Shown here one piece after another: positions 11,757 to 24,183 of a stretch of DNA of 64,000 bases (the stretch's first letter is position 1; each line of letters opens with the position of its first letter). Position numbers and translations under genes: made by a program. Below the pieces are notes generated by a model. That model was not told the origin of the DNA. It ran no database searches and saw only the letters and a list, made by a program, of their open reading frames with translations. The DNA lies in assembly GCA_013076295.1 (NCBI GenBank), contig RQOL01000906.1, positions 6,514,297 to 6,578,296 of the forward strand, given 5' to 3'. This stretch comes from Sanderia malayensis. Taxonomy: Eukaryota > Cnidaria > Scyphozoa > Semaeostomeae > Pelagiidae.

Positions 11757-13458
11757 ATGCAAAGGCCTAAGCGCAAGGTAGGCGAACGAAAAGTATCTGA
11801 CATAATGCCTGACGAGAAGCCCGTGCCAGCTGCCAATGCCATCAACGCAGCTGTTATCGTTGATAAACTCAGTGATTTCATTACAGACAACGACCCGTGG
11901 ACTATAAAAAATTTCAACGACTTAATGCTTACCTGTATCGAGAAGATTGAGTCCACGCGCCTTCAATTCAAAACCCATTTCCGTACCTTGAAAGCTGAAC
12001 TCGGTGATGAGAGATATCTACCTGAATATCAAGATGAATACCAGAGGGTAAGGAAATCCATCAGTGTCTATATCCAAGATACAAACAAACTTATTCAGAA
12101 GGTAAGCATCAAATCAAAAGCAATCAATACTCACAAGGCAACATTTCTGAAGTATGAAATGGAATGTCATGTTACCGAAATCAAAGAAGTTGCATACGTG
12201 ATGTTAGCCGTTTATCAAATGAAGAACTGAGAGCAAGTAGCCAAGATATCAACAAACATTCAAAAACGTTTGCATCCTTGTCAGCAAAGTTCAAAGAATG
12301 CATAGAATTGGCACCATCAGAATTTGAACAGTCCAAAGTAAAGTATGAAGCTGTGGTGAAGAAGTGGGAAGCATATTGTGCAATGATCGTGAAAGAATTC
12401 AAGACGCGTGAGATGGAGAAGATAGAATCATTCAACAAATCCAAACTCAACATCAAGCTGGACAAATTCAGCGGGTATGAATCAGCAATCAATATTTACG
12501 ATTTCAAACTGACTTTATGAAACTTTATGAGCACTCAGTACCCACAAACCTCAAAGCTGATCTGCTCAAGAACAACCACTTGAAGAAGGATGCTCTAACA
12601 CTCGTCAAAAATGTGTGTGACATCAAGGAGATTTGGAACCGCCTCAAGAAAGCCTACGATGATACCAAGTCCCTGCTGTCCAACAACATTTCGGAGCTGA
12701 CCAGTTGCGAAATGATTAGATCAAGAGACCCCACCAAAATTATCAACAGTATCAGCAAATTCGCCAACCTGATGCGAGACTTGATGCAACTATCTTCAGA
12801 CCATCATATCGAAAATGAACTCTACTACAGCGACGCCTTCGATCAAGCTTGCAATCTACTTGGAGACGAAAGATCGATCAGATGGCTGACCATTAGCTGT
12901 GATGCAACAAAGAAGGGCAAATGGAAGTGGAGACAGATGCTTGACTTTCTGGACAAGGAAATCAAGATGCAACAGCAACGAGCCATCCTTCAATCAAAAT
13001 CCAAGAAGCAAGAGCCAACTAATCCAATCATGAAACGCAGATCAGGTCATCACACCTCGTTCAACCCACCACCATCAAACTCACCGATACAAGATCAAAC
13101 TATCTGCTTTATTTGTGGGAAGGACGACCATGTCCAACCAAGAGGTCCAAGAGGTATGAAGTTGACTCAATATTTCTCATGCAAAAACTTCGTTGACATG
13201 GCCCATGCAGAAAGACTGAATACACTGAAGTCCAAAAGTCTATGCTTTCAATGCCTTTTCCCTGGAGCTCGTGCCAATCAAGACAAACATCAAGAAGGCC
13301 TGTGTCAACGGGACTTCATATGCCAGAACGTTGATCACCAAGGATTCCCTATGAAGAAGCATATTCTTGTTTGCGAAAAAAAAAGAATAACAAGCAAAAT
13401 CAAGATACGCTGGAACATTACAAAAAGGAAGAAAATCATGAAAAGACCAATTTCATAG
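11757..13458 (+). pseudogene. gag: BEL/Pao retrotransposon gag, frameshifted and truncated
   Basis: Three consecutive frames make one gag-like polyprotein: 11757-12230, then 12185-12520, then 12517-13458. Frame changes lie near 12190-12230 and 12510, so it is broken. The N-terminal half is helical and charged (coiled coil). The C-terminal third has the Pao-type cysteine region: CFICGKDDH, then YFSCKNFVDM, LCFQCLFPGA and later C and H residues, typical of the DUF1759/zinc region upstream of Pao protease. Protease, RT, RNase H and integrase do not follow; similarity stops near 13430. RNase H-integrase fragments of the same superfamily occur at 43.6-47.8 kb, but nothing links them to this copy. 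No LTRs were identified. Confidence 0.78.
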
Positions 13459-13790
13459 ATGCAGATGCAGAGAGTGGAGATGAAAGTGAAAGGAAAAGAA
13501 GTAAGAGAAGAAGAGTAAGAAGCGCAATGATGATAGATACGGAAGTCGAAGCAAGTGTTAGTAACAGCGAATATCAAGGCAACATTGAAATATCTGCAAA
13601 CGATGAACTAACCGGTAGTTTTGAATCTGAAAGTGATTGGGAAGTTTCTGACTTTCATTCAAGCGAAGACTCCGGGGATGAATGGATACCCTGGATACCA
13701 TGTCTACAGTCAAACTCGTGTAGGTTGGTTTGCTTTGCTCCGGACAAGTTCCTTAAACTTCTGCGATGTCTTACTAACAACACATATTGA
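13459..13790 (+). other. Unidentified acidic open frame after the gag break
   Basis: The frame that opens at 13371 overlaps the end of gag and stays open to 13790. From about 13460 it switches to an unrelated composition: a short basic patch (ERKRSKRRRVR) flanked by long acidic-serine stretches, ending in an aromatic segment. Acidic N-termini of this kind occur in many transposases and nuclear proteins, but there is no specific match. It could be a fused fragment or chance. Confidence 0.3.
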
Positions 13791-14058
13791 AAGCTTTATA
13801 CAAAATGGACTGGGATCTCATTTTTTGTATGAGTTGTAAAATATTGGATATCCGACTAAAACATAGTTTATTGAATATGACTAAAGTTAACCTTCAGAGT
13901 TTTATTGTAGTACTATAGGTAAGCATACATAATTAAGCAGAATAACAAGCTCACGATAATGTTTTAAACATCTCAAATCAACTAAATTTGTTTAACACAA
14001 CATGTAGTACCACTGGGAGTAGCTGATGCGGAAAAAATAATGATGACGTCATATTCTA

Positions 14059-15048
14059 CAGGGGCGGATCCAGCTAAAAATCTGAGGGGTGCATAACGGT
14101 GGCTGGTGGCTTTGGCCACACCCAATTTCTTACTAAAATATTGGCCACACCCACATTTGTAGAAACCATAGAAGCACTGAGCTGAGTATCAAATAAGGAA
14201 AACAAACAGCAGACAGCCTATAAAATTGAAATCGTGTTTCTTTAACATATTATATTTACATCTCGGCAAACTCCTTTATTCCTTGCAATATCAAATTCAA
14301 ATTCGTCACCTCACTTTAAAAAATTGAATTACTTTAAAGCATTACTTTTACGGTTTCCAATTCGGTGAATATATTTTATCAAATGCTTAGGCCCATTGAA
14401 AATTTATTTCTACCGATAAGGTGAATGGAAATATCATTCGCCACATTGACATTGATACACGCGTGCTGATACATTTATTTTACATCTACATTACACCCCG
14501 AGTTACCCCCTGAAAATCAATCTTGCTCCCCTCAATATGCATTTTGATTGGTTGATCTGCCTTGAGTGGTGCAAAACTGAGTTGAGGAGAGCAGAATTGA
14601 AGCTTCTTATTGGTTGTTCACACTACTGACAGTACTTAATTTACGGGTCAGGGGAGCAAAGTCATGATCAATCAGGCCGACGTGATTTCATTGGAGGAGA
14701 ACCTCAGATTTTGGTCAGTAATTTACTGAAAATGTACATGTCAATACGCAATCCACGGGTCAGAGGTGCATACTCAAGATCAAATAATCCGACGTAATCT
14801 CATTGGAGGATGATGTGGGATGCTGGTCTGCCTTTTATGACAACCTTATAACAAGGCCTTGGAGCAAAACGAAAACAAGACGGTGTTTGGAAAGTTGCTG
14901 GAAGCTTGCTCAGGACGCCAAAGATTGTTAAAAATTTAATATTTAGATATTTATGATATTAATAATGGTCATTATTAATTTATTCACATCTGTTGAAAAA
15001 TCTGAGGGATGCGCTTGCACCCTTTGCACCCCTCTGGATCCGCCACTG
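14059..15048. mobile_element. hAT-like non-autonomous element
   Basis: The left end CAGGGGCGGATCCAG (14059) and right end CTGGATCCGCCACTG (15048) are imperfect inverted repeats of the CAGTGGCGGATCCAG type common in hAT elements. TTCTA occurs immediately outside both ends, shorter than the usual 8 bp. Next to the ends are inverted blocks rich in GAGGGGTGCA. The interior around 14390-14750 matches 57340-57525 directly and 21530-21730 in reverse complement (for example ACCGATAAGGTGAATGGAAA), so this family supplied sequence to both outer arms. No ORF. Confidence 0.65.
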
Positions 15049-15920
15049 TTCTAAATATAGAACATGGTCCAATATACAAAAACTGTTTATCAAATGAAAG
15101 GCCTTACTTTGCTCTATTCAGACATGCAATGATTTGACGAGTCTAGCTGATGCCTATGAAGATATTGCAAGATTTAAGAAAAATTAGGCCATTTTAATGA
15201 CGTCATCATTTAAGTAACTTCCGGTCATTTTTCGAAATGTTGTCTGGTCTTAAATTGATCTTAACAACTCAAAGTTGTGTTTTCAGCTTTAAAAAGCTTG
15301 GTTAGGCAGTTGCTTAGATGGTTAGGGTATTTACCCTGTCTAAGATTACCGCCATTGATGAAGTGATCATAAAACGGATTGTTGTTGGCTTTTTAACGAT
15401 TATTTAGACCTGTTCTTGGGTTGTTCTGGCATGTTCCGGTGTGTTCCGTCTTTAAGGACTGCCAGTAAATAAATTGATATAAACAATATTCATTTTATGA
15501 CATGCCTTCCAAACTGGAGAGAGGGAAAAGCGGGAGACATCGCGAGCCGAGCGAAAAATTAGAGCTGGGGGTCTGGGGGCGCTCCGAGCCCCCCAGCGTT
15601 GACAATCCTAATAGTTTTGAAAATTAAAGGAATTTGTTACGAAGAGCATTGAGTAGAAAAATTACAAAGTTTGGCGCCTGGCTTTATCGGATGTCGTAGT
15701 CGTAACTATTCTAATGTTTTGAGTTAAATCACATAGATTCGTTTTGTCCGTTATGAAAAGGTGGCCCTGTTGACAGTGATCTTGATTCTTCTTTATTTTA
15801 TACCAGTTTTTTATTCTTACTATAAGTTTTTTTCAAAAATCGGGAGGATTTTTTAATTGTCGGGAGGTCGGGAAGTGACCTCTGAAATCGGGAGTCTCCC
15901 GGTCACATCGGGAGGGTTGG
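15049..15920. other. Repeat-derived spacer before the LINE
   Basis: No gene. The region contains a worn element with repeated CGGGAG words (15530-15560 and 15840-15920, including TCGGGAGTCTCCCGG) and a GC-rich segment GGTCTGGGGGCGCTCCGAGC. These look like remnants of short DNA elements. The LINE 5' end must lie somewhere near 15920-16080, but I cannot place it. Confidence 0.3.
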
Positions 15921-16080
15921 AACATATGCTATGAACATCTGAATATAAATTTTTGATAATCTTCCAAGTCCTAAACAAGCTTCCAACAACCTTTACAATA
16001 CCAGACACACTTTTCGTTCGTTCGCTCTGAACACTCGAAGTAAACAGACGTATATTTATAGCTCTGATTAATTCCTGAAT

Positions 16081-17454
16081 ATGGATAAGAAAATTTTGAA
16101 AGCCATCATTGATATCCGAAATAAGAATCATCATAGACCTTGTAAACTAATAATTCGTGACTATTTCCTAAAAGAGGGCTTCGATGACAGTGCAGAAGAC
16201 ATCGAACTTGACTTAAACCACCTTGCGCAAAATGGCCTAATCGAGAACCGTGGCGCCATTGGCAAAGATTCGTTTTTCATGCTTGAAGAATCCAAAAGTC
16301 AAAGTTCAAAGGTCAACAATAGTCAAAAAACAGAAGATGGAAATGAAAGTAACAAGGCTTCTGAAGAGGAAGAGGAGGATAAGAACAAGAGAAGGTACAC
16401 GCTGTACAGCGATTTCCTTTCCTTGCGGGCGAAAGTTGAAATTCTTGTCAAGGCATACGAAGGAAGCCAAGCTGCCAAAGTTACGAATGAGTCAGATTTG
16501 AAGCAAGAAATTACATTGTTAAAAAAGGAAAACGAGTCCCTCAGAATTGAACTAAGACGTAAAGATTTATTAATTAGTAACATAGAAATGGGGAATTCTT
16601 ATTATAACTCTCATGAAAGTCAAAACAACTCAAACATTGAAAGGCACTGCAACAATGCCTTTGCATTACCGAACAAAAAACACTCCACAAGATCTCAGCT
16701 GCAGAAGCCTTCATGGCAACCAATTGAAAGACATGCAAATAGATTTGAGTCCTTGCCACGCCCTGACACTGTAGAAACGTATGCGTCAGTTAGCAGAAAC
16801 AAAAAGTCATTTGAAATTTCTAGAAAGTCAAGCGAACGAAAAGATAACGGTGTGATTTGCATTACGAAACCGACTGAACCGGGAAAAAGGCGGGAAACAA
16901 TAATAAATAAAAACAACGCAAGAGCAGTGCAAGCAGAAAAGACACAGGAAAACATTGACACGCAATCTATGAAAACCAAGATCATTGGTGATTCTATAAT
17001 AAAGGATATTAAAGGTGAAGGAAGCATCTGGAAATCAAGAGCAAATATTTGTGAAATCGTTTAGTGGAGCAACAACTGACTGCATGAATAGTCATGCTTG
17101 CCCAACGATGAAACGGAATCCAAGAAGAGTCATTCTGCACTGTGGAACGAATGATGTCCGTGGCCAATCATCTGCAGAAAACATCGCCTCTGAAGTTATT
17201 GAGCTTGCCAAATTGTTGCAAAATACAAGTAATGCTGTTTTTGTGAGCGGTCTTGTTGTAAGAGGTAATCGAGGGAATACAAAGGTTTGTGACATTAATT
17301 TCAGTCTTAAACGCCGATGTCAGGAAGAAAATTTAATATTTATAGACAATTCAAACATATTATCAAGTCATCTTAGCCGTAGTCTAGTTCACCTTAACCC
17401 GGAGGGCACAAGAGTCTTAGCAAATAATTTTTTACATGCATTAGGGTATTTTTG
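16081..17454 (+). pseudogene. CR1-like LINE ORF1 with SGNH esterase domain, one frameshift
   Basis: The first frame (16081-17064) gives an N-terminal domain of about 75 residues that looks like a winged helix, an acidic linker and a coiled coil (about residues 140-165, LKQEITLLKKENESLRIEL). It then reaches the esterase block I (IIGDSIIKDI) and stops. The next frame (17015-17454) continues with FVKSFSGATTDCM, the block III-like HCGTNDVRG and the block V-like SLVHLNPEGTRVLANNF. Together these are an SGNH hydrolase, known in ORF1 of CR1 elements, where it is thought to help RNP or membrane handling. The Ser (GDS), Asn (GTND) and His (VHLNPEG) are all present. A one-base shift near 17010 splits them. 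Confidence 0.75.
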
Positions 17455-17554
17455 ACAAAATGTTCCGAATGGGGTTTTAAATGCGCAGAAGGTTCCCAAC
17501 ATTTCCGATTCTGATCAGCTATCATTTGAAAACGAGGTTTCAGGCCCCGTTCCT

Positions 17555-20500
17555 TTGGATAGTGCACATAAAACTCGCTTACTGGATTACTCTTACTCGG
17601 GTGAGACCAATATGTCCCTTTCTGAATCCAACTTAGGAAATCTTTCAGGTTTTGAGGCTAACTCTTTATTTACAACGGAGTCCAATGATTTTGAATCAAC
17701 TGTATCGTCAATGGTTAACGACCCCCCGCATTTCAATGGCGCCAAGTCTGAATTAAATAAACTGAAATTAAAAAACGTTGGTCGCATTATTGTTGGCTGT
17801 TTGAATATAAATTCAGTTAGGAATAAATTCAATGCATTAAGGGAGATAGTCTCACAAAGTATTGATATTTTAATGATCGCAGAAACGAAAATTGACAATT
17901 CTTTTCCAAAAAATCAATTTTTCATGGAAGGGTACACTGAGCCACTACGGTTGGATAGAAATGATAAAGGTGGAGGGCTTTTAATATACGTCAGAAGTGA
18001 TATACCAACAAGTGAGGTGAAATCTTTCAAGCTTGATGATGACATTGAATGCTTATGTTTTGATATCAATTTAAGGGGCAAAAAATGGGCCATTTTTAGC
18101 ATCTACCAACCCCGGTCACAGACACAAACTCACTTTTTTGAAAATCTCGGCAGAGCTGTAGATCTTTATAGTGGAAAGTATGACAACTATTTGTTTGTAT
18201 GTGACTTTAATGCAGAGGAGTCAGATATAATGGTGAATAATTTTATGAATGGTTATGACCTTAAAAATTTAGTGAAGGAGCCAACTTGTTTCAAAGCTTG
18301 TAATCCCAAGGTAGAGACAGGAAAGACAGGACTTTCTGATTTCCACAAAATGGTTGTTACAGTTCTGAAAACAACATACGAAAAACCTGGACCCACTGTT
18401 GTAAATTATAGAAATTATAAGAATTTTTCTGAATCATTGTTTAAACAACATCTTCGTGAAGAGCTGCAAAAAATTAAATCAAGGGACCTGAATTATGATT
18501 CATTTCAAAATTGTTTCGACGAAGTCTTAAATCAACATGCCCCTATGAAATAGAAATATGCTAGGGCAAATGATGGTCCCTTCTTGAATCGAACCCTGCG
18601 TAAAGCTGTCATGATGCGCTCAAGGTTGAAGAATAAATTCAATAAAAACCGCACAGCTCAAAATTGGGAGGCGTTTCGTCAACAGCGCAACTTGTGTGTA
18701 AAATTATTTAGGATTGAAAGAAAAAATTTTTATAGCAACCTGGATATTTCTCAATTCACAGATAATAAAATGTTTTGGAAAACCGTGAAACCTTTTATCT
18801 CTGATAAAAGTAAAGCAAATGTAAAAATTACTCTGATCGAGGATGACAAAATAGTATCTAAAGACAAAGAAGTAGCTGAAACTCTAAACGATTACTTTGT
18901 AAAGATTACTGACGCACTTGGTCTTATAGAAAATCGTGATGTCATCTCTAGCACAGAAGGTATTTCAGATCCTATTGATAAAGCCGTGACCAAATATTCC
19001 AACCACCCCAGCATAAGCAAAATTCGCAGTTTCGCTCAAATCAAAAATAAGTTCCACTTTGATAAAATCGTACAGTTGAAGAAATGAAAATGGAAATAAA
19101 TAGACTCAATCCGAAAAAGGCAACGACCTTCAAAAACATTCCTCCTAAGATTTTAAAGGGTAGTTCTGACATTTATGCTCAATCGTTACACGTTATCTTC
19201 AATGACAGTGCTCAGAATTACTCATTTCCAGAGAAGCTAAAGTCTGTAGACGTTTCTCCACTCCATAAATCTGAGGCAAAGACTTCAAAACAAAATTATA
19301 GACCTGTTAGTATACTCCCAACGGTTTCCAAGATTTTTGAAAGAATTTTGGATAGGCAGATTATTGAATATATAACACCATATCTATCGGTTCTACTTTG
19401 TGGTTTTCGCAAAGGTTATAACACACAACATGCTTTGATTCGAATGCTTAAAAAATGGAAAGTCAGCTTAGACAATGGGGAAAACGTAGGTGCAATCTTG
19501 ATGGACCTCTCGAAAGCGTTTGACTGCATTAAGCACGACCTCCTCTTGGCAAAACTAAACGCTTATGGTTTTAGTCGTGAAGCTCTATGTCTTATTCACA
19601 ACCTTCTAGAGGGAAGGCAGCAAAGGGTAAACATCAATGGGTCTTTTAGTAACTTTGAACATCTTAGCTTAGGCGTCCCACAAAGATCAGTTATTGGCCC
19701 CCTTCTCTTTAACATTTACATAAATGATCTGTTGTTCTCTATTGACGAAACAGATATCTGCAATTATGCAGATGATACAACTATTTATGCATGCGATAAG
19801 AACCTCAACAATGTTATTGGGAAGCTGGAAAATGATTCTAACTTTATTGTTCAATGGTTTGCAGATAATTTTATGAAGTTAAATACAGATAAGTATCACT
19901 TATTAGTGCTAGGGAAAAGTGCCAACCAATCAGTTACGGTAAATATAGGTAACAGTAGTATCGAGAATACAGATCAGGAAAAACTGCTAGGTGTCACAAT
20001 CGATAATAAACTCACTTTTGAAACGCACATCACAAAGCTATGTAAAAAGGCCGGCAATAAACTTTTTGCACTTTCTCGTCTGTCTCCCTATATGGACTCA
20101 AGCAAATTAATGAGATCGTTTGTCATAAGCCAATTTCAATACTGCCCGTTAGCTTGGATGTTTCATAGCAGAAATTTAAACAATAAAATTGATAAAATTC
20201 ACGAAAGAGCTTTAAGGATTGCATATAAGGACTATGAATCTAATTTTGAGACATCATTGGAAAGAGACAAAGCTGTGACCATCCACACTAAAAATCTACA
20301 AACACTTGTGTTAGAAATATTCAAAACTCAGAAAAATTTAAGCCCTCCTTTTATGAGTGAGATTTTCAGGCAGCGAGAAATTATGTTTAACCTGAGAAAT
20401 GGCAATGAATTTTTCTTGCCAAGGATTAAAACTGTACATTTTGGTTCTGAAACTGTGAGATATAGAGGGCCTCAACCTTGGTATCGCATCCCTGAAGAAA

Positions 20501-20613
20501 TAAGAAATGTTGAATCCTTCTTGCAATTTAGGTCAAAGATAAAACAATGGCGCAGTAATGAATGCAAATGTAGACTCTGCAGACCGTTCGTTCCAAACCT
20601 TGGATATTTATAA
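17555..20613 (+). pseudogene. CR1-like LINE ORF2: endonuclease plus reverse transcriptase, broken
   Basis: Frames 17555-18553, 18554-19087 and 19084-20613 form one ORF2 with a TAG stop at 18551 (APMK*KYAR) and a frame break near 19070. The APE-type endonuclease spans about 17780-18350 (LNINSVRNKF, AETKID, GGGLLIYVRSDIP, CDFNAE, GLSDFHKM). The stretch between TCFKACNPK and TGLSDFHK is shorter than usual and lacks the expected IDLILTN-type segment. The RT follows with NYRPVSILPTVSKIFE, LLCGFRKGYNTQHAL, MDLSKAFDCIKHDLLL, GVPQRSVIGPLLFNIYINDL and the catalytic YADD. The usual QGS here reads QRS. A C-terminal CKCRLCRPF zinc-like end closes it. An inverted copy lies at 61065-64000. Confidence 0.88.
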
Positions 20614-20920
20614 TTGTAAAATTTTCAACATTACTTTCATTTTACATTTTAAAATCTTTTATTGTACCATACACTACTCTTTTTATATGAATTATTATTA
20701 GCTTGTTTTAATCATTTATTTAACAACTTATATGGCTATTTTAAGTAGATTTTAAATAAACATTTTAGATTTATTTAAAGAATTATATGGACCATTTTAA
20801 GTAGAATCTTAATAAATATTATAGATTTTATTCAGCATTTTAAATAGTTGGCCTTAATTAGCAAAATTAACTTGTTAATCACGCTATGTATTTACCAGCC
20901 AACTTTAAATAAATTGATTA
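20614..20920 (+). other. LINE 3' UTR and AT-rich tail
   Basis: AT-rich sequence after the ORF2 stop with two imperfect direct repeats (TTTTAAGTAGATTTTAAATAAACATTTTAGA at about 20736 and its variant about 60 bp later, quoted only in outline) and no coding potential. It ends in ATTATTATT-type sequence, as expected for a LINE 3' end. The same tail is present inverted at 60760-61060. Confidence 0.6.
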
Positions 20921-20934
20921 TTATTATATTATTA

Positions 20935-21420
20935 AATAATCTTTCAGAGACATCTTAATAAGGTTAGTAACGTTAATCAATATATATAAACATCATTATG
21001 GAAAAAACTAACCTCGGTTTTTATATACTTAAATTTTCGCCTGGCCTGGAGCCCGGCATCATCAGAAGTGAGTTTTCCAACGGTTGTTGTTCGAAACATT
21101 GTTCATTAAAAGAATAATCGCCACAAAGAATCGAATTATGACACGCTACATCTGTACCCCAATAGTTTTGCCATCTTTTTAGTCCTGGATGCGTTTTCCT
21201 CCAATCGTAGAAGAAAGCCCTCCAAACTTGTGAATTAATGTTCATACCAGTATCTCGATTGAGGCCTTCTACCTCATTTCGGCCAGTTTTCATACATTGG
21301 ATCTCCAATGCAACAACCGTTGGAAAACTCACTTCTGCTGTTGCTTGGCTCCAGGCCAGGCGAAAATTTAAGTATATAAAAACCGAGGTTAGTTTTTTCC
21401 ATAATGATGTTTATATACAT
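20935..21420 (-). mobile_element. Penelope-like element fragment, 14-bp target duplication
   Basis: TTATTATATTATTA flanks the insert on both sides (20921-20934, 21421-21434) and is single in the partner arm, so the ends are exact. The minus strand encodes the C-terminal tail of a GIY-YIG Penelope protein (ALEIQ then EVEGLNRDTGMNINSQVW then WR). Both ends carry the same sequence inverted (CTAACCTCGGTTTTTATATA and complement), the inverted-terminal arrangement common for Penelope insertions. It is 486 bp and 5'-truncated. Confidence 0.8.
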
Positions 21421-21434
21421 TTATTATATTATTA

Positions 21435-23394
21435 TATATTTTGTTTATCATTATGTTCACGGGCCTTTATCACCAAAATAATTATGTACTGATTATTATG
21501 TACTTGACCAATCAATTATGTACTTACATGGACACTTTTAGTAAATTACTGACGGAAATCTTAAGCCCTCCTCTAATCAGATCACATTGGAATGTTTGAT
21601 CATAAGTTCACACCCTTGGTCCGTAAAATAAGTACTGTCAATAGCAAGAACAACAAATAAGGACCTTCAACTCTGCTCCCTGATATTTCCATTCACCTTA
21701 TCGGTCAATGTTTTGGAAGTAAATTTGCTGCAGACTTGAGCAGATGAAATATACTCACATAAATGGAAACCATAAAAATATTGCTTGAAAGTAGGTAATT
21801 CAATTTTTCAAAGTAAGATCAGAATTTTAAGATGATACAAGAAGGAGTGAAATAATTTGCAGAGTAAAATGGGTGCTATGTTGGTCATGTTTGAAACCCA
21901 ATTTGATATTATAAGCTGTTGGTTGTTTGCTTTCTTTTTGTGTTAGGCTGAGAATTATATAAATTTTATTTGTGACCACGCCCAACTCGTGCAAGAAATA
22001 TACCAATGGACAGTTATTACCTGCCTAAGTATGAATCTACAATATTGTTATCTTTTTCATTGATGACATCTTAAAGCCTCTTTCTGTTGTGCTGTGCCAG
22101 CAGGCTAGTCAACTTGTGTACTCCTATCTATATTATACACTACACTAGGGTTCCAAAATGTTGCAACGCCTGATGAAAAATGGTCTCTAGAAGTGGCCCT
22201 AGACTTGAGCAAGAAAATTTACATAACAATATAAAACTATCAAACAGGTTTCAATAGTGAATTTCTTTAGCAGAAATATACTCAAAATTTCATACTTTTT
22301 CAAGTGGAATCATAATTTAATATCATATTGTTTTACCATAATATTAAAAGCAAACTGCAAAGAGGTCCCTCAAAAACAGTTTGCGAAAATTTATCGAAGT
22401 GGAGTAATTAAACGCCAATAATTAAAATTTCTTTCACTCAAAGCCACACAAATTTTCTCTCATTTAAAAAAGAATGTTGTAACATTTTGAAAAATATATA
22501 AAAATTTCATGTAACTGTCTTGACCTTTTAGAATTCAAGGTTTAAGTCTTTGTTTACAACTTGAGAAGCACATGTTTTGTTTTTCATATTTCAAATATGG
22601 TTTTAAAAAATAAAATTATCGTTCACTTCAGAAAATATTCAGCCCTTAAAAATTATATCAAATTATAATATTTGAAACAAATTATAGGAACATCCATGTC
22701 GGATTTTTTGTTATGGTGCTTAACCTTCTTTTTTTACTCTGAAAAACATTATGGAAAGATACCAATCACATTCCTAAAATGATAAACAAAGACTTGAACC
22801 TTGAATTCTAAAAGGTCAAGACAGTTACATGAAAATTTTTTATATTTTCCAAAATGTTAAAACATTCTCTTTTTAATGAGCCAGAATTTGCGTGGCTTTG
22901 AGTGAAAGAAATTTTAATTATTGGAGTTTTAATTACTCCACTTCGATAAAATTTCGTAAACACTTTTTAAGGGACCTCTTCGCAGTTTTCATTGTGTACA
23001 AACAAAGGGACATGTAAAGATACCTCGTAACAGAGATGCAGGACTCTGGAAGTCGGATCAGAAAGAGACTCCTTGCTTTTATTATTCTCTTCGGTTTGGT
23101 TCGGTACGGTACGAATATAATAAAGCCGGATTCGAATGTTTTGTATTCTATATGAAGCAATTTTTGTGTTGATTTGATTTCTGAGTTATGGTTTCAGGGA
23201 AGTGAGTGCTGTTGCTAGTGTTGCTACCTGGTGAATTTTCATTTGGTGAACATTTTTTAAAAATTAACCAGCAACAGAACAGAGCTTGGTTTAGATTATG
23301 GTGTATCTTAACCTGACGGACCACACCAAAATAGGTCACAATATATATCATTAGAAAGATCTCACCTCACTGAGTCCGAATCTGCAATAATATT
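21435..23394. other. AT-rich non-coding flank shared by both outer arms
   Basis: No gene. It carries the same text as 55610-57553 in reverse complement, including a piece of the hAT-like family at 21530-21730 and an internal inverted repeat at 22351-22995. Long A/T runs, with no ORF supported on either strand. Confidence 0.6.
22351..22995. repeat. Internal inverted repeat (about 210-bp arms), MITE-like
   Basis: The left arm begins CAAACTGCAAAGAGGTCCCT and runs to about 22560 (TTAGAATTCAAGG). The right arm, about 22780-22995, is its reverse complement with roughly 10-15% visible differences and ends GGGACCTCTTCGCAGTTTT. The loop is AT-rich. The same structure is at about 56005-56700 in the other outer arm, where an extra shuffled copy of the AAAGGTCAAGACAGTTT motif is present. 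It is probably an old foldback element; no target duplication was identified. Confidence 0.7.
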
Positions 23395-24183
23395 AGAGAA
23401 TTTATGATTCACGACGCGCCAACGCAAGACGCCCTGGGAGCTTTGTTAACTGTCGCAGATTTGGGGATGACCCTTTGCAGAGACGCGTCTTGAGCAATTT
23501 CGCAACACTGATTTTGTAATTTCAAGCGCGTCTTCACAACACAGAAAACATCGTCAACTATTTGGTAGGTATTTGCAACTAACTTTCGTAATTTTTATAA
23601 ATTGAAGGTCCATATAATATATATAGATTAAATTTTTGTTTGTTCGAAGTATTTAGCAATGTTTAGAGGTAATGTTGCTATTCTTTTGTTTTCTCAGGAA
23701 AATGGCCTACTCTTCAGGAACACCGTCACCAGCACAAGTTCCAAAAAAGTCATAAATGTTTGTAGTTCGTTTTAGGACATTTAGAAATGCTTTTTAAATT
23801 AATTAAGGAACACATCGAGAATTGATTTATGTTGATATGACTTAAAATAAGCTCCAAAGAATTGTCATGAATACATTTCTGTATATATTTTTTCACGATC
23901 TATTGACTTCACTTACGAAATATTTTGACCTGAACTTTGTTTTCATAAGGCAAAAAATGAATTGGTCGTTTCAGCATGACGTGATGCTATTCTTCGTCAT
24001 TAAAATTAGCAATATCATTTATGTTCAATTCTAAATTTTCCATGTTGATTTTTTTGGAGGGAAATAGTGGCGCGTCTTAAAAATTTTGGAATCATAATCA
24101 AAATTAACAGAAGACGCACTTTCACTAGCTCTCATAGCTCCCAGACGCGTCTTGGGCTGGCGCGTCGTGAATCATAAACTCTC
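23395..24183. mobile_element. MITE with GACGCGCC-rich TIRs, present only in the left arm
   Basis: The ends GAGAATTTATGATTCACGAC and its inverted partner (TCGTGAATCATAAACTCTC) enclose 789 bp. TATT is found on both sides (23391-23394, 24184-24187) and once in the partner arm (…AATAATATTTGCGG at about 55593-55606), which is the empty site. Inside are several inverted AGACGCGTCTTG motifs and no real ORF. Superfamily not assigned. Confidence 0.85.
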
